64,000 bases of DNA from Hyphomicrobiaceae bacterium (GCA_022844275.1 JALHMB010000001.1:558001-622000), one strand, 5' to 3'. Positions 43,529 to 52,171 are shown, counted from the stretch's first letter. The notes: generated by a model not told the origin, from the sequence alone. Numbers and translations are program-made.

Positions 43529-45336
43529 ACGGTCGACTCCCAATGCCTTGACAGCCTCATAGCTCCATTAATGATTCCAACCATGGAGTAGGTCTGCGGA
43601 AAATTCCCCCACGCTTCACCGGTTGCCGCGTCGGTGTCCTCCGACATGAGACCGAGCGGATTGCGTGCAGCCAGTAGTCCCTCGAAAATCTCGCGCGCCT
43701 GCTCGCGTCGGCCGATGCGTGCCAGAGCATCGAGGCGCCAGAAGGCACAGACATTGAACGCCGTCTCCGGCGCACCAAAATCATCGGGCTCTTCGTAGCG
43801 CATCATGAACGGCCCGCGCGCAAGAGTCTTCTCGAGCTGGTCGACGGTCGAAACGAAGCGCGGATCCTTGGGATCGATCATGTCGACCTCGGCCATGAGC
43901 AGCACGCTCGCATCGAGGTTCTGACCGCCGAAGCTCTCGACAAAGGCCTGACGCTTGTCGGACCACGAGCGCGCAAACACCGTCGCCTTGATCTGGTCGG
44001 CGCGCTGGCGCCACATGTGTGCGCTATCGGCAAGGCCCAGATGGTGCCCAATCTTGGCAAGACGATCGCATCCAGCCCAGCACATGATGGCTGATGAGGT
44101 GTGCGGCCGGTTACGTGTCCGTAGCTCCCACATACCGGCATCCGGCTTATCGTGCAGCAAGAAGGCCTGCTCGCCCACAGTCTCGAGCCGAGCATACTCG
44201 ACGGCGCCGGCTTCCATGAAAAGCCGCCGATCGACGAAGGCCTGTGCCGCACCGAGTATCATGTTGCCATAGGTGTCATGCTGGAACTGGCGATAGGCGA
44301 GATTGCCCGCGCGCACGGGGCCCATGCCGCGATAGCCCGGCAACGCTAGAATGTCCTTCTCCGTGAGTTCCTTCTCGAGGCCGATGCCGTAGACCGGCTG
44401 GATGAAACCCTCGCTTGCGTCGGCGACGATATTCATCATCCAGCGGAAGTAGTGTTCCATCGTGCGCACGGCCGCGAGGGAATTGAGCGCACGCACGACG
44501 AAGAAGGCATCGCGCACCCAGCAGAATCGGTAGTCCCAGTTGCGTGCCGAGCCGGCAGCCTCGGGTATGCTCGTCGTCATGGCGGCCACGATCGCGCCAG
44601 TCGGCTCGTAGCTGCAGAGCTTGAGCGTGATGGCGGCGCGGATCACGGCGTCCTGCCATTCGAGCGGCAAGGCCAGGCGGTGCACCCACTCACGCCAATA
44701 CTGGATCGTGCGCTCCTCGAAGTCGCGCGCTGTTTCGGCGACTCCGCTCGTCAGCGTCTCGTCAGGCCCGAAGATAAGATTGATCTGATCGTCGAGGATA
44801 AATGCGGTTTCACCGGCGATGTAATCGATCGGCGCATCGGTCGTAAGGCGCAGCGACACGCCGGAGCTGATATAGCGAATGTGGTTGGAACCGTACGCGG
44901 CTAGTGGCGCGCTCTTGCCGTACTCGTACCGTGGCTTGACTTTGATCTTGATACGAGGACTGCCTCTGAGAGGCCGCACGCGCCGAACAAGCGTTTGCGG
45001 GCGGAAGCGCCGGCCCCCCATCCAGATGAAGCGGGGAGCGAAGTCGATGATCTCGATAGCGCCAGATCGTCCCTCGATCACCGTTCGCACAAGCGCGGTA
45101 TTATTGATGTAGCTCTGGCTGAAAGAGGCCGCGTCGAGAAGCTCTATCTCGAAGCTGCCATCGGCTGGTTCGCCGGTCGGCCCACCCAGCAGGGAGTGAA
45201 ATACCGGATCGCCGTCGAATCGGGGAAAGCAACTCCAAACAATGCGCCCGCGCCGATCAATGAGGGCGCTGATGCAGCAATTGCCGATGAGCGCCAGATC
45301 GAGCGTGCTCTTCTCTGCGCCGAGCTTCTCAATCAT
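43525..45336 (-). CDS. Glycoside hydrolase family 15 protein (trehalase/glucoamylase type)
   Basis: 603 residues. It has an N-terminal beta domain (about 1-230; starts LDLALIGNCCISALIDRRGRI) and an (alpha/alpha)6 catalytic barrel with SARNWDYRFCWVRDAFF near residue 268 and a C-terminal segment EAWGNFPQTYSMVG. This is the form found in actinobacterial and archaeal GH15 trehalases as well as glucoamylases. Inside an otsB/otsA/glk operon, trehalose hydrolysis to glucose is the best guess. The ATG overlaps the otsB stop by 8 bases. Confidence 0.88.
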   Translation of the reverse strand: MIEKLGAEKSTLDLALIGNCCISALIDRRGRIVWSCFPRFDGDPVFHSLLGGPTGEPADGSFEIELLDAASFSQSYINNTALVRTVIEGRSGAIEIIDFAPRFIWMGGRRFRPQTLVRRVRPLRGSPRIKIKVKPRYEYGKSAPLAAYGSNHIRYISSGVSLRLTTDAPIDYIAGETAFILDDQINLIFGPDETLTSGVAETARDFEERTIQYWREWVHRLALPLEWQDAVIRAAITLKLCSYEPTGAIVAAMTTSIPEAAGSARNWDYRFCWVRDAFFVVRALNSLAAVRTMEHYFRWMMNIVADASEGFIQPVYGIGLEKELTEKDILALPGYRGMGPVRAGNLAYRQFQHDTYGNMILGAAQAFVDRRLFMEAGAVEYARLETVGEQAFLLHDKPDAGMWELRTRNRPHTSSAIMCWAGCDRLAKIGHHLGLADSAHMWRQRADQIKATVFARSWSDKRQAFVESFGGQNLDASVLLMAEVDMIDPKDPRFVSTVDQLEKTLARGPFMMRYEEPDDFGAPETAFNVCAFWRLDALARIGRREQAREIFEGLLAARNPLGLMSEDTDAATGEAWGNFPQTYSMVGIINGAMRLSRHWESTV

Positions 45337-46084
45337 TGGCCACCTCGTGCATGAAGACGAGCGAGGTGGCGTGTAGCCAGTCGAGAAACAGTGGCGTGCC
45401 CTCCGCGCGATATTGCGCGATTGTCGCGCCCGGCCCGATCTTGACCGTGATACCGTCGAGTTTGTTCACGGCAGCAAAGGCATCCTCATCGGTCGCATCG
45501 TCGCCAGCGAAGAACGGTCGGCGCCCCGCAAAGGGCGCTTCCTTCAAAAAATCGAGGATGGCGGTTCCCTTGTCGGCAAGAGCCGGCTTGGCTTCGAAGA
45601 CCATCTTGCCACGCTTGATCTGGATACCCCTGCTGATCGAAGCGAGCTCGTCCATGGCCCTGCCGCAGTCGACCTCGAGATCCGGGCGCGCGCGATAGTG
45701 AAGCGCGACAGCATTCGATTTACGCTCGAGCAACAAGCCCGGCTCGCTCAGCACGAGCGGCGCGAGCAGTAGCTCGGCATGGCGCAGGAACTCCTCGTCG
45801 ATCGGCGCGGCATGGTTCTCGCCGGCGAGTGTCCGGCGAGTCAGGCCGTGGACCCCCGCGGCCGGCAGCCTCAAGGGCGCGAGCATCTCGTCAAGCTCGG
45901 CGATCTCTCGGCCGGTGATCACGGCGACGGCACCTCCGGTGGCATCAATAAGACGGCTGATCGCGTCGCGCGTCCGCTCCGCTAGCCGCACGGCGTCGGG
46001 TCGCTCGGCCAGTTCGACAAGCGTGCCGTCAAAATCGAGAAAGAAGGCAATGCTGTCGGGCTTACTCAGGATCGGTAAGGACAT
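45329..46084 (-). CDS. otsB: Trehalose-6-phosphate phosphatase
   Basis: 251 residues from the ATG at 46084. HAD-family motifs: FFLDFDGTLVE (nucleophile Asp), VITGRE (motif 2 Thr), KGTAILDFL (Lys) and FAGDDATDEDAF (metal Asp residues). It removes the phosphate from trehalose 6-phosphate. The chosen ATG has no strong ribosome site nearby (GGGGAG lies 16 bases upstream) and the frame is open to 46246, so the start is less certain than the rest. It is the first gene of the otsB-GH15-otsA-glk unit. Confidence 0.9.
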   Translation of the reverse strand: MSLPILSKPDSIAFFLDFDGTLVELAERPDAVRLAERTRDAISRLIDATGGAVAVITGREIAELDEMLAPLRLPAAGVHGLTRRTLAGENHAAPIDEEFLRHAELLLAPLVLSEPGLLLERKSNAVALHYRARPDLEVDCGRAMDELASISRGIQIKRGKMVFEAKPALADKGTAILDFLKEAPFAGRRPFFAGDDATDEDAFAAVNKLDGITVKIGPGATIAQYRAEGTPLFLDWLHATSLVFMHEVAND

Positions 46085-46426
46085 AGGAACGAAAACAATG
46101 CTCCCCTTCGATTGGTCCGTACGTTCGTTGCTGTGGTTGCGCGCGGACATCCGAACGCGGGGCGCTACGGTAGCACCCGCCGAAAAGAACGACCGGCGCA
46201 CATCGAGCAGCCGCTCACGCAGGCAGCCTGCAAGATGTAGTTGCACCGCGTTGCGGTCGCTCTATGCATATTAGATTGAACCTCATTGGCGGGGTACGCA
46301 AGCACTCCCACATGTGCCTGCAGGCACGCCACATTTGCCGACCATGCGCACACGCCCTGGTTGGAACGCATGCGAGCCGGAGATGGTTCCGGGTAATCGC
46401 CACGAGAAAGTCGCCGGAAAGCAGAA
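46085..46426. other. Divergent promoter region between the trehalose operon and the PfkB kinase
   Basis: About 340 bases without a supported gene, between two divergently transcribed units. Visible structure: a 14-base palindrome GTGCCTG/CAGGCAC at 46314-46327 and the symmetric GGAAC...GTTCC pair at 46363-46390. Long open frames on the minus strand here are continuations or shadows of neighbours. Confidence 0.6.
46363..46390. promoter_or_regulatory. Symmetric EcfG-like promoter pair
   Basis: On the minus strand GGAAC (46390-46386), 17 bases, then CGTT (46368-46365). On the plus strand GGAAC (46363-46367), 17 bases, then GGTT (46385-46388). The rightward one would start transcription about 30 bases before the PfkB gene; the leftward one would leave a leader of some 270 bases before otsB. 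It could equally be a plain GGAAC/GTTCC dyad. Confidence 0.35.
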
Positions 46427-47521
46427 ATGAAGGCTCTCACCATCGGAAGTGCGATGATCGACACGATCGCGATCATCGAATCGAGCCGTATCGAGCGCAT
46501 GACCATGCTCAATGCGGAAACGTCCTTTCTGCTGCTCGCGGAAGGCCATAAGACAGAAGCGCTCGAGATCTCGACGCACACAGGCGGGGGCGCCGTCAAC
46601 GCGGCCGTCGCAATGGCGCGGTTGGGCCTCGATGTCGCGACACTCGCCAAGCTCGGGCGTGACCAGCGCGCCGAGACGATCCTCGCGAGCCTCATGCAGG
46701 CCGGCGTCTCGACGCGCTGGCTCAGCCGCGACGATCGCGCCGCAACGGGCGCTGCCGTGATGATTTCCTCGCACGAACGTAACGCGGCGATCTTCACATT
46801 TCGAGGTGCGAACACACTGCTCGAGGACGCCGATCTGAAGCCCGATGCCTTCGAGGTCGATCTCGTGCACGTTTCCTCGCTCTCGAACCGCTCCGCAGAC
46901 CGCGTGCCACGGATTCTCGCCGAAGCCAAGCGAACCGGCGCCTTCCTCTCGACCAATCCCGGCATCCGCCAGCTTTCGAGCCGCGGCGTCGCCCTGCAGG
47001 ATGCGCTTGGCAGCATCGATCTGCTCGTGGTCAACAAAATCGAGGCCTCGGCCCTCGTACCGATGATCGCAGGGAAGATCGGCGAGGGCGGCCCGCCGCT
47101 CGGCCCCGATAGCGAGGAGCCATCGAGCACACTCGCGCGCCAAGGTCTCACCGGGGGTGGCTATCATCTGGGACTGCGTTCCTTCTTCACGGCGCTGCGC
47201 GATGCCGGCGCGCGCTATGTGCTGGTGACGGATGGGGCCGCCGGCTCCTTCCTCGCCGACCGGGACTTGATCCGCTTCTGCCCGGCGGCACCTGCGACGG
47301 TTGCGGGCACGGCCGGCGCTGGCGATGCCTATGCGGCGACCCTCGCGACATGGCTCGCCGAAGGACGGGGACCCGAGGATGCCATGCGCGCCGCCGCTCT
47401 CAACTCGGCTTCGGTGGTGGGCCACATTGATACCCAGAGCGGCCTTCTCGGTCGGGCAGCGCTCGACTCGGCGCTCAGGAGTGCCGGCAGCAAACTCCCC
47501 GTCAGCCAATGGCGCATCTGA
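46427..47521 (+). CDS. PfkB-family carbohydrate kinase
   Basis: 364 residues. Family signatures: THTGGGAVNAAVAMARLG (first PfkB motif, substrate-side glycines) near residue 51, NKIEASAL in the middle, and VAGTAGAGDAYAATLA (second motif with the catalytic Asp) near residue 295. It phosphorylates a sugar or nucleoside; ribose, fructose or adenosine types cannot be separated by eye. There is an insertion of about 25 residues around 215-240 (GGPPLGPDSEEPSS). It is divergent from the trehalose operon. Confidence 0.88.
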   Translation: MKALTIGSAMIDTIAIIESSRIERMTMLNAETSFLLLAEGHKTEALEISTHTGGGAVNAAVAMARLGLDVATLAKLGRDQRAETILASLMQAGVSTRWLSRDDRAATGAAVMISSHERNAAIFTFRGANTLLEDADLKPDAFEVDLVHVSSLSNRSADRVPRILAEAKRTGAFLSTNPGIRQLSSRGVALQDALGSIDLLVVNKIEASALVPMIAGKIGEGGPPLGPDSEEPSSTLARQGLTGGGYHLGLRSFFTALRDAGARYVLVTDGAAGSFLADRDLIRFCPAAPATVAGTAGAGDAYAATLATWLAEGRGPEDAMRAAALNSASVVGHIDTQSGLLGRAALDSALRSAGSKLPVSQWRI

Positions 47522-47593
47522 GTCGTTTGCCGGCCTGATGCTTATCCCGCCAATACCGCCCAAAAATGCGGCAGTTTCCGACCCTTGCGGTTG

Positions 47594-47608
47594 GTGTGCA
47601 GTGCACAC
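47594..47608. promoter_or_regulatory. 15-base dyad just before nasT
   Basis: GTGTGCA and TGCACAC are separated by one G, 11 bases before the nasT ATG. It occupies the position where a ribosome site would be expected and none is seen, so it may be an operator or a structure affecting translation. Confidence 0.35.
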
Positions 47609-47619
47609 AAGATGCCGTG

Positions 47620-48225
47620 ATGAATGATCGTGCGCTGCTGCACATCCTCGTCATCGACGCCAATCGCATCCGGGCCTCCATCATCGAGGAGGGCCTCAAG
47701 GAGGCCGGACAAACGCGCGTCACCGTCATTGACGAGGCCAAGGGGCTCATGCGCCGCATCGTCGAGCTCGACCCCGACGTGATCGTGATCGACCTCGAAA
47801 GCCCCAACCGCGACGCGCTCGAGCACATGTTCCAGGTATCGCGAGCCGCCAAGCGCCCGGTCGCCATGTTCGTCGACCGCACGGACGATGCCTCCATCGA
47901 GGCGGCCATCGACGCCGGCGTGTCCGCCTATGTCGTGGATGGCCTCAAGAAAGAACGCATCAAGCCGATCCTCGACACGGCGATCAGACGTTTCCGCGCC
48001 TTCGAGCGCCTGCGCGAGGAACTCGATCAGGCGCGCAGCGAACTGAGCGAGCGCAAGCGGATCGAGAAAGCCAAGGGCATTCTCATGCGCACGCGTGGCC
48101 TCAGCGAGGAGAACGCCTACGCGCTCCTCCGCTCGACCGCCATGCAGAAGAACAAGCGTATCGCCGAGATTGCCGAGAGCCTGATCACGGCTGCCGGCCT
48201 GCTCGGCGAGGAGGAAGGACTATGA
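47620..48225 (+). CDS. nasT: ANTAR-domain RNA-binding antiterminator NasT
   Basis: 201 residues from the ATG at 47620. The N-terminal pseudo-receiver (about 1-125) has IDLESPN where response regulators have the phosphorylated Asp region. A coiled segment leads to an ANTAR domain (about 140-198) with ERKRIEKAKGILMRTRGLSEENAYALLR. Family knowledge: NasT binds twin hexaloop RNA hairpins and stops premature termination of nitrate genes, and NasS sequesters it when nitrate is absent. The nasS ATG overlaps its stop, and a matching RNA leader lies before nrtA. Confidence 0.92.
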   Translation: MNDRALLHILVIDANRIRASIIEEGLKEAGQTRVTVIDEAKGLMRRIVELDPDVIVIDLESPNRDALEHMFQVSRAAKRPVAMFVDRTDDASIEAAIDAGVSAYVVDGLKKERIKPILDTAIRRFRAFERLREELDQARSELSERKRIEKAKGILMRTRGLSEENAYALLRSTAMQKNKRIAEIAESLITAAGLLGEEEGL

Positions 48226-49481
48226 ACCGAGCAACGCGATCGAGCGATCCAAACCTCGTCCGCATGGGCTTCATGCCGCTGACGGACTGTGCTCCAGTCG
48301 TGGCGGCAAGTCTGCTCGGCTTCGCGGAGGCCGAGGGCTTGAAGGTGAGCCTCAACAAGGAGGCATCATGGGCGACGCTGCGCGACCGCATTGCCGTGCG
48401 CCATCTCGATGCCGCCCATATGCTCGCGCCCATGCCCATTGCCGCGTGCTTGGGCCTGACGCCACTCGCCGATCGCCTCATCGTGCCGCTCATGCTCGGC
48501 TTCGGCGGCAATACGATCACCGTGTCGCGGGCATTGTGGGCGAATTTGAAGGCCGCTGGCGCACCGACGCGCCTCGAAGCCGAGGGGACGGCCCGTGCCC
48601 TAGCCGAGGTCGTAGCGCAAAGGCAGCGCCAGGGTACGGCGAAGCTCGTCTTCGCCGTGGTCCATCATCACTCGGCGCACACCTATCAGCTCTCGTACTG
48701 GCTTGCTGCTGCGGGCATCATGCCGAATGTCGAGATCGACATTGTCGCTGTTCCGCCACCTCTCATGCCTGCTGCGCTTGCCGCTGGCCAGATCGACGGC
48801 TTCTGCGCCGGCGAGCCATGGGGCAGGGTCGCATCCGTCGCCGGATCCGGCCGCTGCGTCACGACGAATATCGCTATCTGGCGCGCGAGCCCCGAGAAGG
48901 TTCTCGGCGTGGCCCAGGATTGGGCCGAAGAGGATCCCGAGCGCCACTTCCGCCTGATCCGCGCGGTCTACAAAGCCGCCGTGTGGTGCGATGATCCGGC
49001 AAACCGGCCAGAGCTGGCTCGGCTCCTCGCGCGCCCGGAAATCTTCGACCTCCCCGTTCCGATCCTCCACGCCAACCTCGACGGCCGCATCATGATCGAT
49101 GACGGCGAGGATAGTCGTGTCAGCGGCTTCCTGAATTTCTCCAAGTCCGCGGCGAACTTCCCATGGAAGAGCAACGCGGCGTGGTTCTACTCGCAAATGG
49201 TTCGCTGGGGCGAGACGAAGATGAGCGCGGAAGGTTACGCACGCGCGCAGGCGACCTACCGGCCGGATTTGCACCGCGCTGCGCTTGCGCCGCTCGGCGT
49301 ACCGTTACCTACGGCCAACTCCAAAATGGAAGGCGCGCTCGCCGTCGAGACGGCCGTAGCATCGACGGTGGGACGCCTTTTTCTCGCGCCCGATGGCTTC
49401 TTCGACGGCGGTGTTTTTGACCCCGAAAGCGTCGAGGCGTACCTCGCCTCGCAGCCGGTCAAAGCAACCGATCCGCGCTGA
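48222..49481 (+). CDS. nasS: Cytoplasmic nitrate sensor NasS (NrtA-like)
   Basis: 419 residues, related to the nitrate-binding NrtA protein encoded downstream (shared MGFMPLTDCAPVVAA-type start, ANSKMEGA and FFDGGVFDPESVEAYL end) but without a signal peptide. This separates the sensor NasS from the transporter's binding protein. It is coupled to nasT by a 4-base overlap, with GAGGAGGAAGG before the ATG. The known NasS binds nitrate or nitrite and then releases NasT. Confidence 0.88.
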   Translation: MNRATRSSDPNLVRMGFMPLTDCAPVVAASLLGFAEAEGLKVSLNKEASWATLRDRIAVRHLDAAHMLAPMPIAACLGLTPLADRLIVPLMLGFGGNTITVSRALWANLKAAGAPTRLEAEGTARALAEVVAQRQRQGTAKLVFAVVHHHSAHTYQLSYWLAAAGIMPNVEIDIVAVPPPLMPAALAAGQIDGFCAGEPWGRVASVAGSGRCVTTNIAIWRASPEKVLGVAQDWAEEDPERHFRLIRAVYKAAVWCDDPANRPELARLLARPEIFDLPVPILHANLDGRIMIDDGEDSRVSGFLNFSKSAANFPWKSNAAWFYSQMVRWGETKMSAEGYARAQATYRPDLHRAALAPLGVPLPTANSKMEGALAVETAVASTVGRLFLAPDGFFDGGVFDPESVEAYLASQPVKATDPR

Positions 49482-49498
49482 TTTACGAGATGGCTGCG

Positions 49499-49517
49499 TT
49501 GCACGATAAGCGCGCAA
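49499..49517. promoter_or_regulatory. NtrC-like dyad upstream of the nrtA promoter
   Basis: TTGCAC, 7 bases, GCGCAA: 19 bases long like the NtrC consensus site, with one arm mismatch. It lies about 105 bases upstream of the sigma-54 promoter, a normal enhancer distance. Confidence 0.45.
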
Positions 49518-49623
49518 TCGCCCGGTTTCCCGGCGAGGACTCCTCTTCGCACCGCCGGCGTACAAAATCGCCGCTTCGCGCTAAGCAGCTGATCTGGAAT
49601 TGATTTTAGAAGCGTTCTGGAAT

Positions 49624-49639
49624 TGGCACACTTCCTGCT
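49624..49639 (+). promoter_or_regulatory. Sigma-54 promoter of the nrtA operon
   Basis: TGGCAC, 5 bases, CTGCT, against the consensus TGGCAC-N5-TTGCW; both the invariant GG and GC elements are at the correct spacing. Transcription would start near 49650, just ahead of the NasT leader hairpins. Confidence 0.7.
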
Positions 49640-49672
49640 TCTAGGATTAACTTAAGCCAGTCCCAGTTTCCC

Positions 49673-49704
49673 AGCCCAACGACGGGCTACCGGCAGCGCC
49701 GCCG
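49673..49704 (+). ncRNA. ANTAR (NasT) twin-hexaloop antitermination element
   Basis: Hairpin 1: AGCCC-AACGAC-GGGCT (49673-49688). Hairpin 2: CGGC-AGCGCC-GCCG (49691-49704). Both loops are six bases with A at position 1 and G at position 4, the known ANTAR recognition pattern, and they are only 2 bases apart. Hairpin 2 shares bases 49695-49704 with the 5' arm of the following terminator, so NasT binding would prevent termination. Confidence 0.82.
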
Positions 49705-49760
49705 ACACGATGAAGGATCTTCTTTGAAGGTCCGGAGTTCGATGTCGCGGCGCTTTTTTT
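49695..49760 (+). terminator. Leader terminator before nrtA
   Basis: AGCGCCGC plus GACA (49695-49707, one bulged C) pairs with TGTC plus GCGGCGCT (49743-49754), followed by seven Ts (49754-49760). An inner hairpin GGATCTTC/GAAGGTCC fills the loop. It lies about 95 bases before the nrtA ATG and would stop transcription by default. Confidence 0.85.
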
Positions 49761-49853
49761 GTGTCCGGAGCGGACCAAGGCGCCACCAGAAAACGGAAGG
49801 GAACACTGCAGGCGGGCCGTTGCAGGCATTCAACCCGGAGCCAGGAGCAAGGC

Positions 49854-51203
49854 ATGCCCAAGTCAAAAGGTTCGAAATCCGTCATTCGTACCGCGGCAGA
49901 CCCATCCTCGATCGATCGTCGTACATTCATTCGGCAGGCCTCGGCAACAGCAGCCACTGCGGCACTCTTTTCATCAATCAAGGCGACTTTTCCTGGCGGT
50001 GCTTTCGCGCAAGGAGCTGGTCCCGAGGTGAAGGCCGCGAAGCTCGGCTTCATCGCACTGACTGATGCCGCACCGCTTTTCGTCGCAAAGGAAAAGGGCA
50101 TCTTCGCCAAGTACGGCATGCCCGACGTCGAAGTCCTCAAGCAGGCCTCATGGGGCACAACGCGCGACAATCTCGTGCTCGGCTCTGAAGGCAATGGCAT
50201 CGATGGCGCACACATCCTGACGCCGATGCCGTACCTGATCTCGGCAGGCAAGGTCACCCAGAACAACATCCCGACGCCCATGTACATCCTGGCGCGTCTC
50301 AATCTGGATAGCCAATGCATCTCGGTCGGCAAGGAGTACGCAGATCTCCGCATCGGCCTCGACACCAAGCCCTTCAAGGAGGCGCTCGAGAAGAAGAAGG
50401 CATCCGGCAAGGCGGTCAAAGCCGCAATGACGTTCCCTGGCGGCACCCATGATCTCTGGATCCGCTACTGGCTCGCAGCCGGTGGAATCGATCCGGACAG
50501 AGACATCGAAACGATCGTCGTCCCGCCGGCACAGATGGTGGCCAACATGAAGGTCGGCACCATGGACTGTTTCTGCGTTTGCGAGCCATGGAACCACCAG
50601 CTGATCAACCAAAACATCGGCTTCACCGCACTCACAACGGGCGAGCTTTGGAACAAGCATCCCGAAAAGTCCTTCGGCGTGCGCGCCGCTTTCGTCGACA
50701 AGTATCCGAAGGCCGCGAAGGCGCTCCTCATGGCGGTGATGGAAGCGCAGATGTGGTCCGACAAGGACGAGAACCGGGCCGAAGTCGCGGCAATCTGCGC
50801 CAAGCGGCAGTGGATCAATTGTCCCGTTGCAGACGTCACGGATCGCATGAAGGGGAAGTTCGACTACGGCATCCCCGGGAAGGTCGTCGAGAACTCGCCG
50901 CACATCATGAAATATTGGCGCGACTTCGCCTCCTATCCTTGGCAAAGCCACGACCTGTGGTTCATGACCGAGGACATTCGCTGGGGCAAATTCGAGCCGG
51001 GCTATGACTCGGCTGCACTTATCAAGAAGGTCAATCGCGAGGATCTCTGGCGCGAGGCGGCCAAAGAGCTGTCCGTGCCCGCTTCCGAAATTCCAACATC
51101 AACCTCGCGCGGCAAAGAGACCTTCTTCGACGGCAAGGTGTTCGATCCAACGGACCCTGCCGCCTATCTCAAGAGCCTCGAGATCAAGCGCCTCACGGTC
51201 TGA
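49854..51203 (+). CDS. nrtA: Nitrate ABC transporter substrate-binding protein
   Basis: 449 residues from the ATG at 49854 (AGGAG 6 bases before). A Tat signal is clear: SSIDRRTFIRQASATAATAALF, mature region from about residue 48. The body is an NrtA/CmpA-type binding protein with KLGFIALTDAAPLFVAKEKG, a WGTTRDN segment and CVCEPWNHQ. It captures nitrate, or nitrite, in the periplasm. It is the first gene behind the sigma-54/NasT-controlled leader and starts the nrtA-nrtB-ATPase transporter set. Confidence 0.9.
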   Translation: MPKSKGSKSVIRTAADPSSIDRRTFIRQASATAATAALFSSIKATFPGGAFAQGAGPEVKAAKLGFIALTDAAPLFVAKEKGIFAKYGMPDVEVLKQASWGTTRDNLVLGSEGNGIDGAHILTPMPYLISAGKVTQNNIPTPMYILARLNLDSQCISVGKEYADLRIGLDTKPFKEALEKKKASGKAVKAAMTFPGGTHDLWIRYWLAAGGIDPDRDIETIVVPPAQMVANMKVGTMDCFCVCEPWNHQLINQNIGFTALTTGELWNKHPEKSFGVRAAFVDKYPKAAKALLMAVMEAQMWSDKDENRAEVAAICAKRQWINCPVADVTDRMKGKFDYGIPGKVVENSPHIMKYWRDFASYPWQSHDLWFMTEDIRWGKFEPGYDSAALIKKVNREDLWREAAKELSVPASEIPTSTSRGKETFFDGKVFDPTDPAAYLKSLEIKRLTV

Positions 51204-51262
51204 TCAGTCCTCCCGGTGAGGGCGGATGCTCGCACCGACTTCCAAGCCACGGAGAGAACTTG

Positions 51263-52171
51263 ATGAATATGCCTGCGAGCAAATTCGAAGGCGCTATGCC
51301 TTTGGTATCCGCACAGGTGGCATCCACGCCCGCAACGATCGTGCCCATTGGCATTAAGAGACCTTCGATGTCCAGTCGTGCTCTCGCACTCCTGGCCGGC
51401 TTCGCGGCAAGAGTTATCCCGCCCGTTGTCGTCATCGCGCTCTGCCTTATCCTCTGGGAAGTCTTGTGCTCGAAGCCCGGTGCTTCCCTGCCCCCGCCCT
51501 CGCGCGTGCTCGAGGAGACATGGGAGTTGATCGTCGATCCGTTCTACGATCGCGGCGGTATCGACAAGGGCTTGTTCTGGCATCTGTTGGCCAGCCTGCA
51601 GCGCGTCACACTTGGCTATACGCTGGCCATTATTGCCGGTGTCGCTCTTGGTACGTTGGTCGGTCAATCCGTATGGGCCATGCGTGGCCTCGATCCACTA
51701 TTCCAGGTGCTGCGCACGGTGCCGCCGCTCGCTTGGTTGCCTCTCTCGCTCGCAGCTTTCCGCGACGGCCAGCCTTCGGCCATCTTCGTAATTTTCATCA
51801 CCGCCATTTGGCCGATCATCATCAACACCGCCGTCGGAATCCGGAATATCCCGACCGACTATCGAAACGTCGCGGCTGTGTTGCGGCTAAATCAGCTCGA
51901 GTTCTTCTGGAAGATCATGATCCCGGCCGCTGCGCCGTACATCTTCACGGGCCTCCGCATCGGCATCGGCCTCTCCTGGCTCGCGATCGTCGCCGCTGAA
52001 ATGCTCATCGGCGGTGTCGGTATCGGCTTTTTCATCTGGGACGCATGGAACTCCTCGCGCATCAGCGAGATCATCCTCGCCCTCATCTACGTCGGCCTCA
52101 TCGGCTTCATGCTCGACCGGCTGGTCGCCGGCATCGGCCACCTCGCCACGCGCGGCACAGCGTCAGCCTGA
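51263..52171 (+). CDS. nrtB: Nitrate ABC transporter permease
   Basis: 302 residues from the ATG at 51263, with GGAGAG just upstream (a TTG one codon earlier is also open). After about 50 N-terminal residues there are six membrane helices and the EAA-loop region (VLRLNQLEFFWKIMIPAAAPY). The late segment LAIVAAEMLIGGVGIGFFIWDAWN is typical of NrtB/SsuC/TauC permeases. It forms the nitrate channel with the adjacent ATPase. Confidence 0.9.
   Translation: MNMPASKFEGAMPLVSAQVASTPATIVPIGIKRPSMSSRALALLAGFAARVIPPVVVIALCLILWEVLCSKPGASLPPPSRVLEETWELIVDPFYDRGGIDKGLFWHLLASLQRVTLGYTLAIIAGVALGTLVGQSVWAMRGLDPLFQVLRTVPPLAWLPLSLAAFRDGQPSAIFVIFITAIWPIIINTAVGIRNIPTDYRNVAAVLRLNQLEFFWKIMIPAAAPYIFTGLRIGIGLSWLAIVAAEMLIGGVGIGFFIWDAWNSSRISEIILALIYVGLIGFMLDRLVAGIGHLATRGTASA

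Noticed and set aside
46283-47608. 441-codon minus-strand frame
   Set aside because: Antisense to the PfkB kinase gene, whose family motifs are complete.
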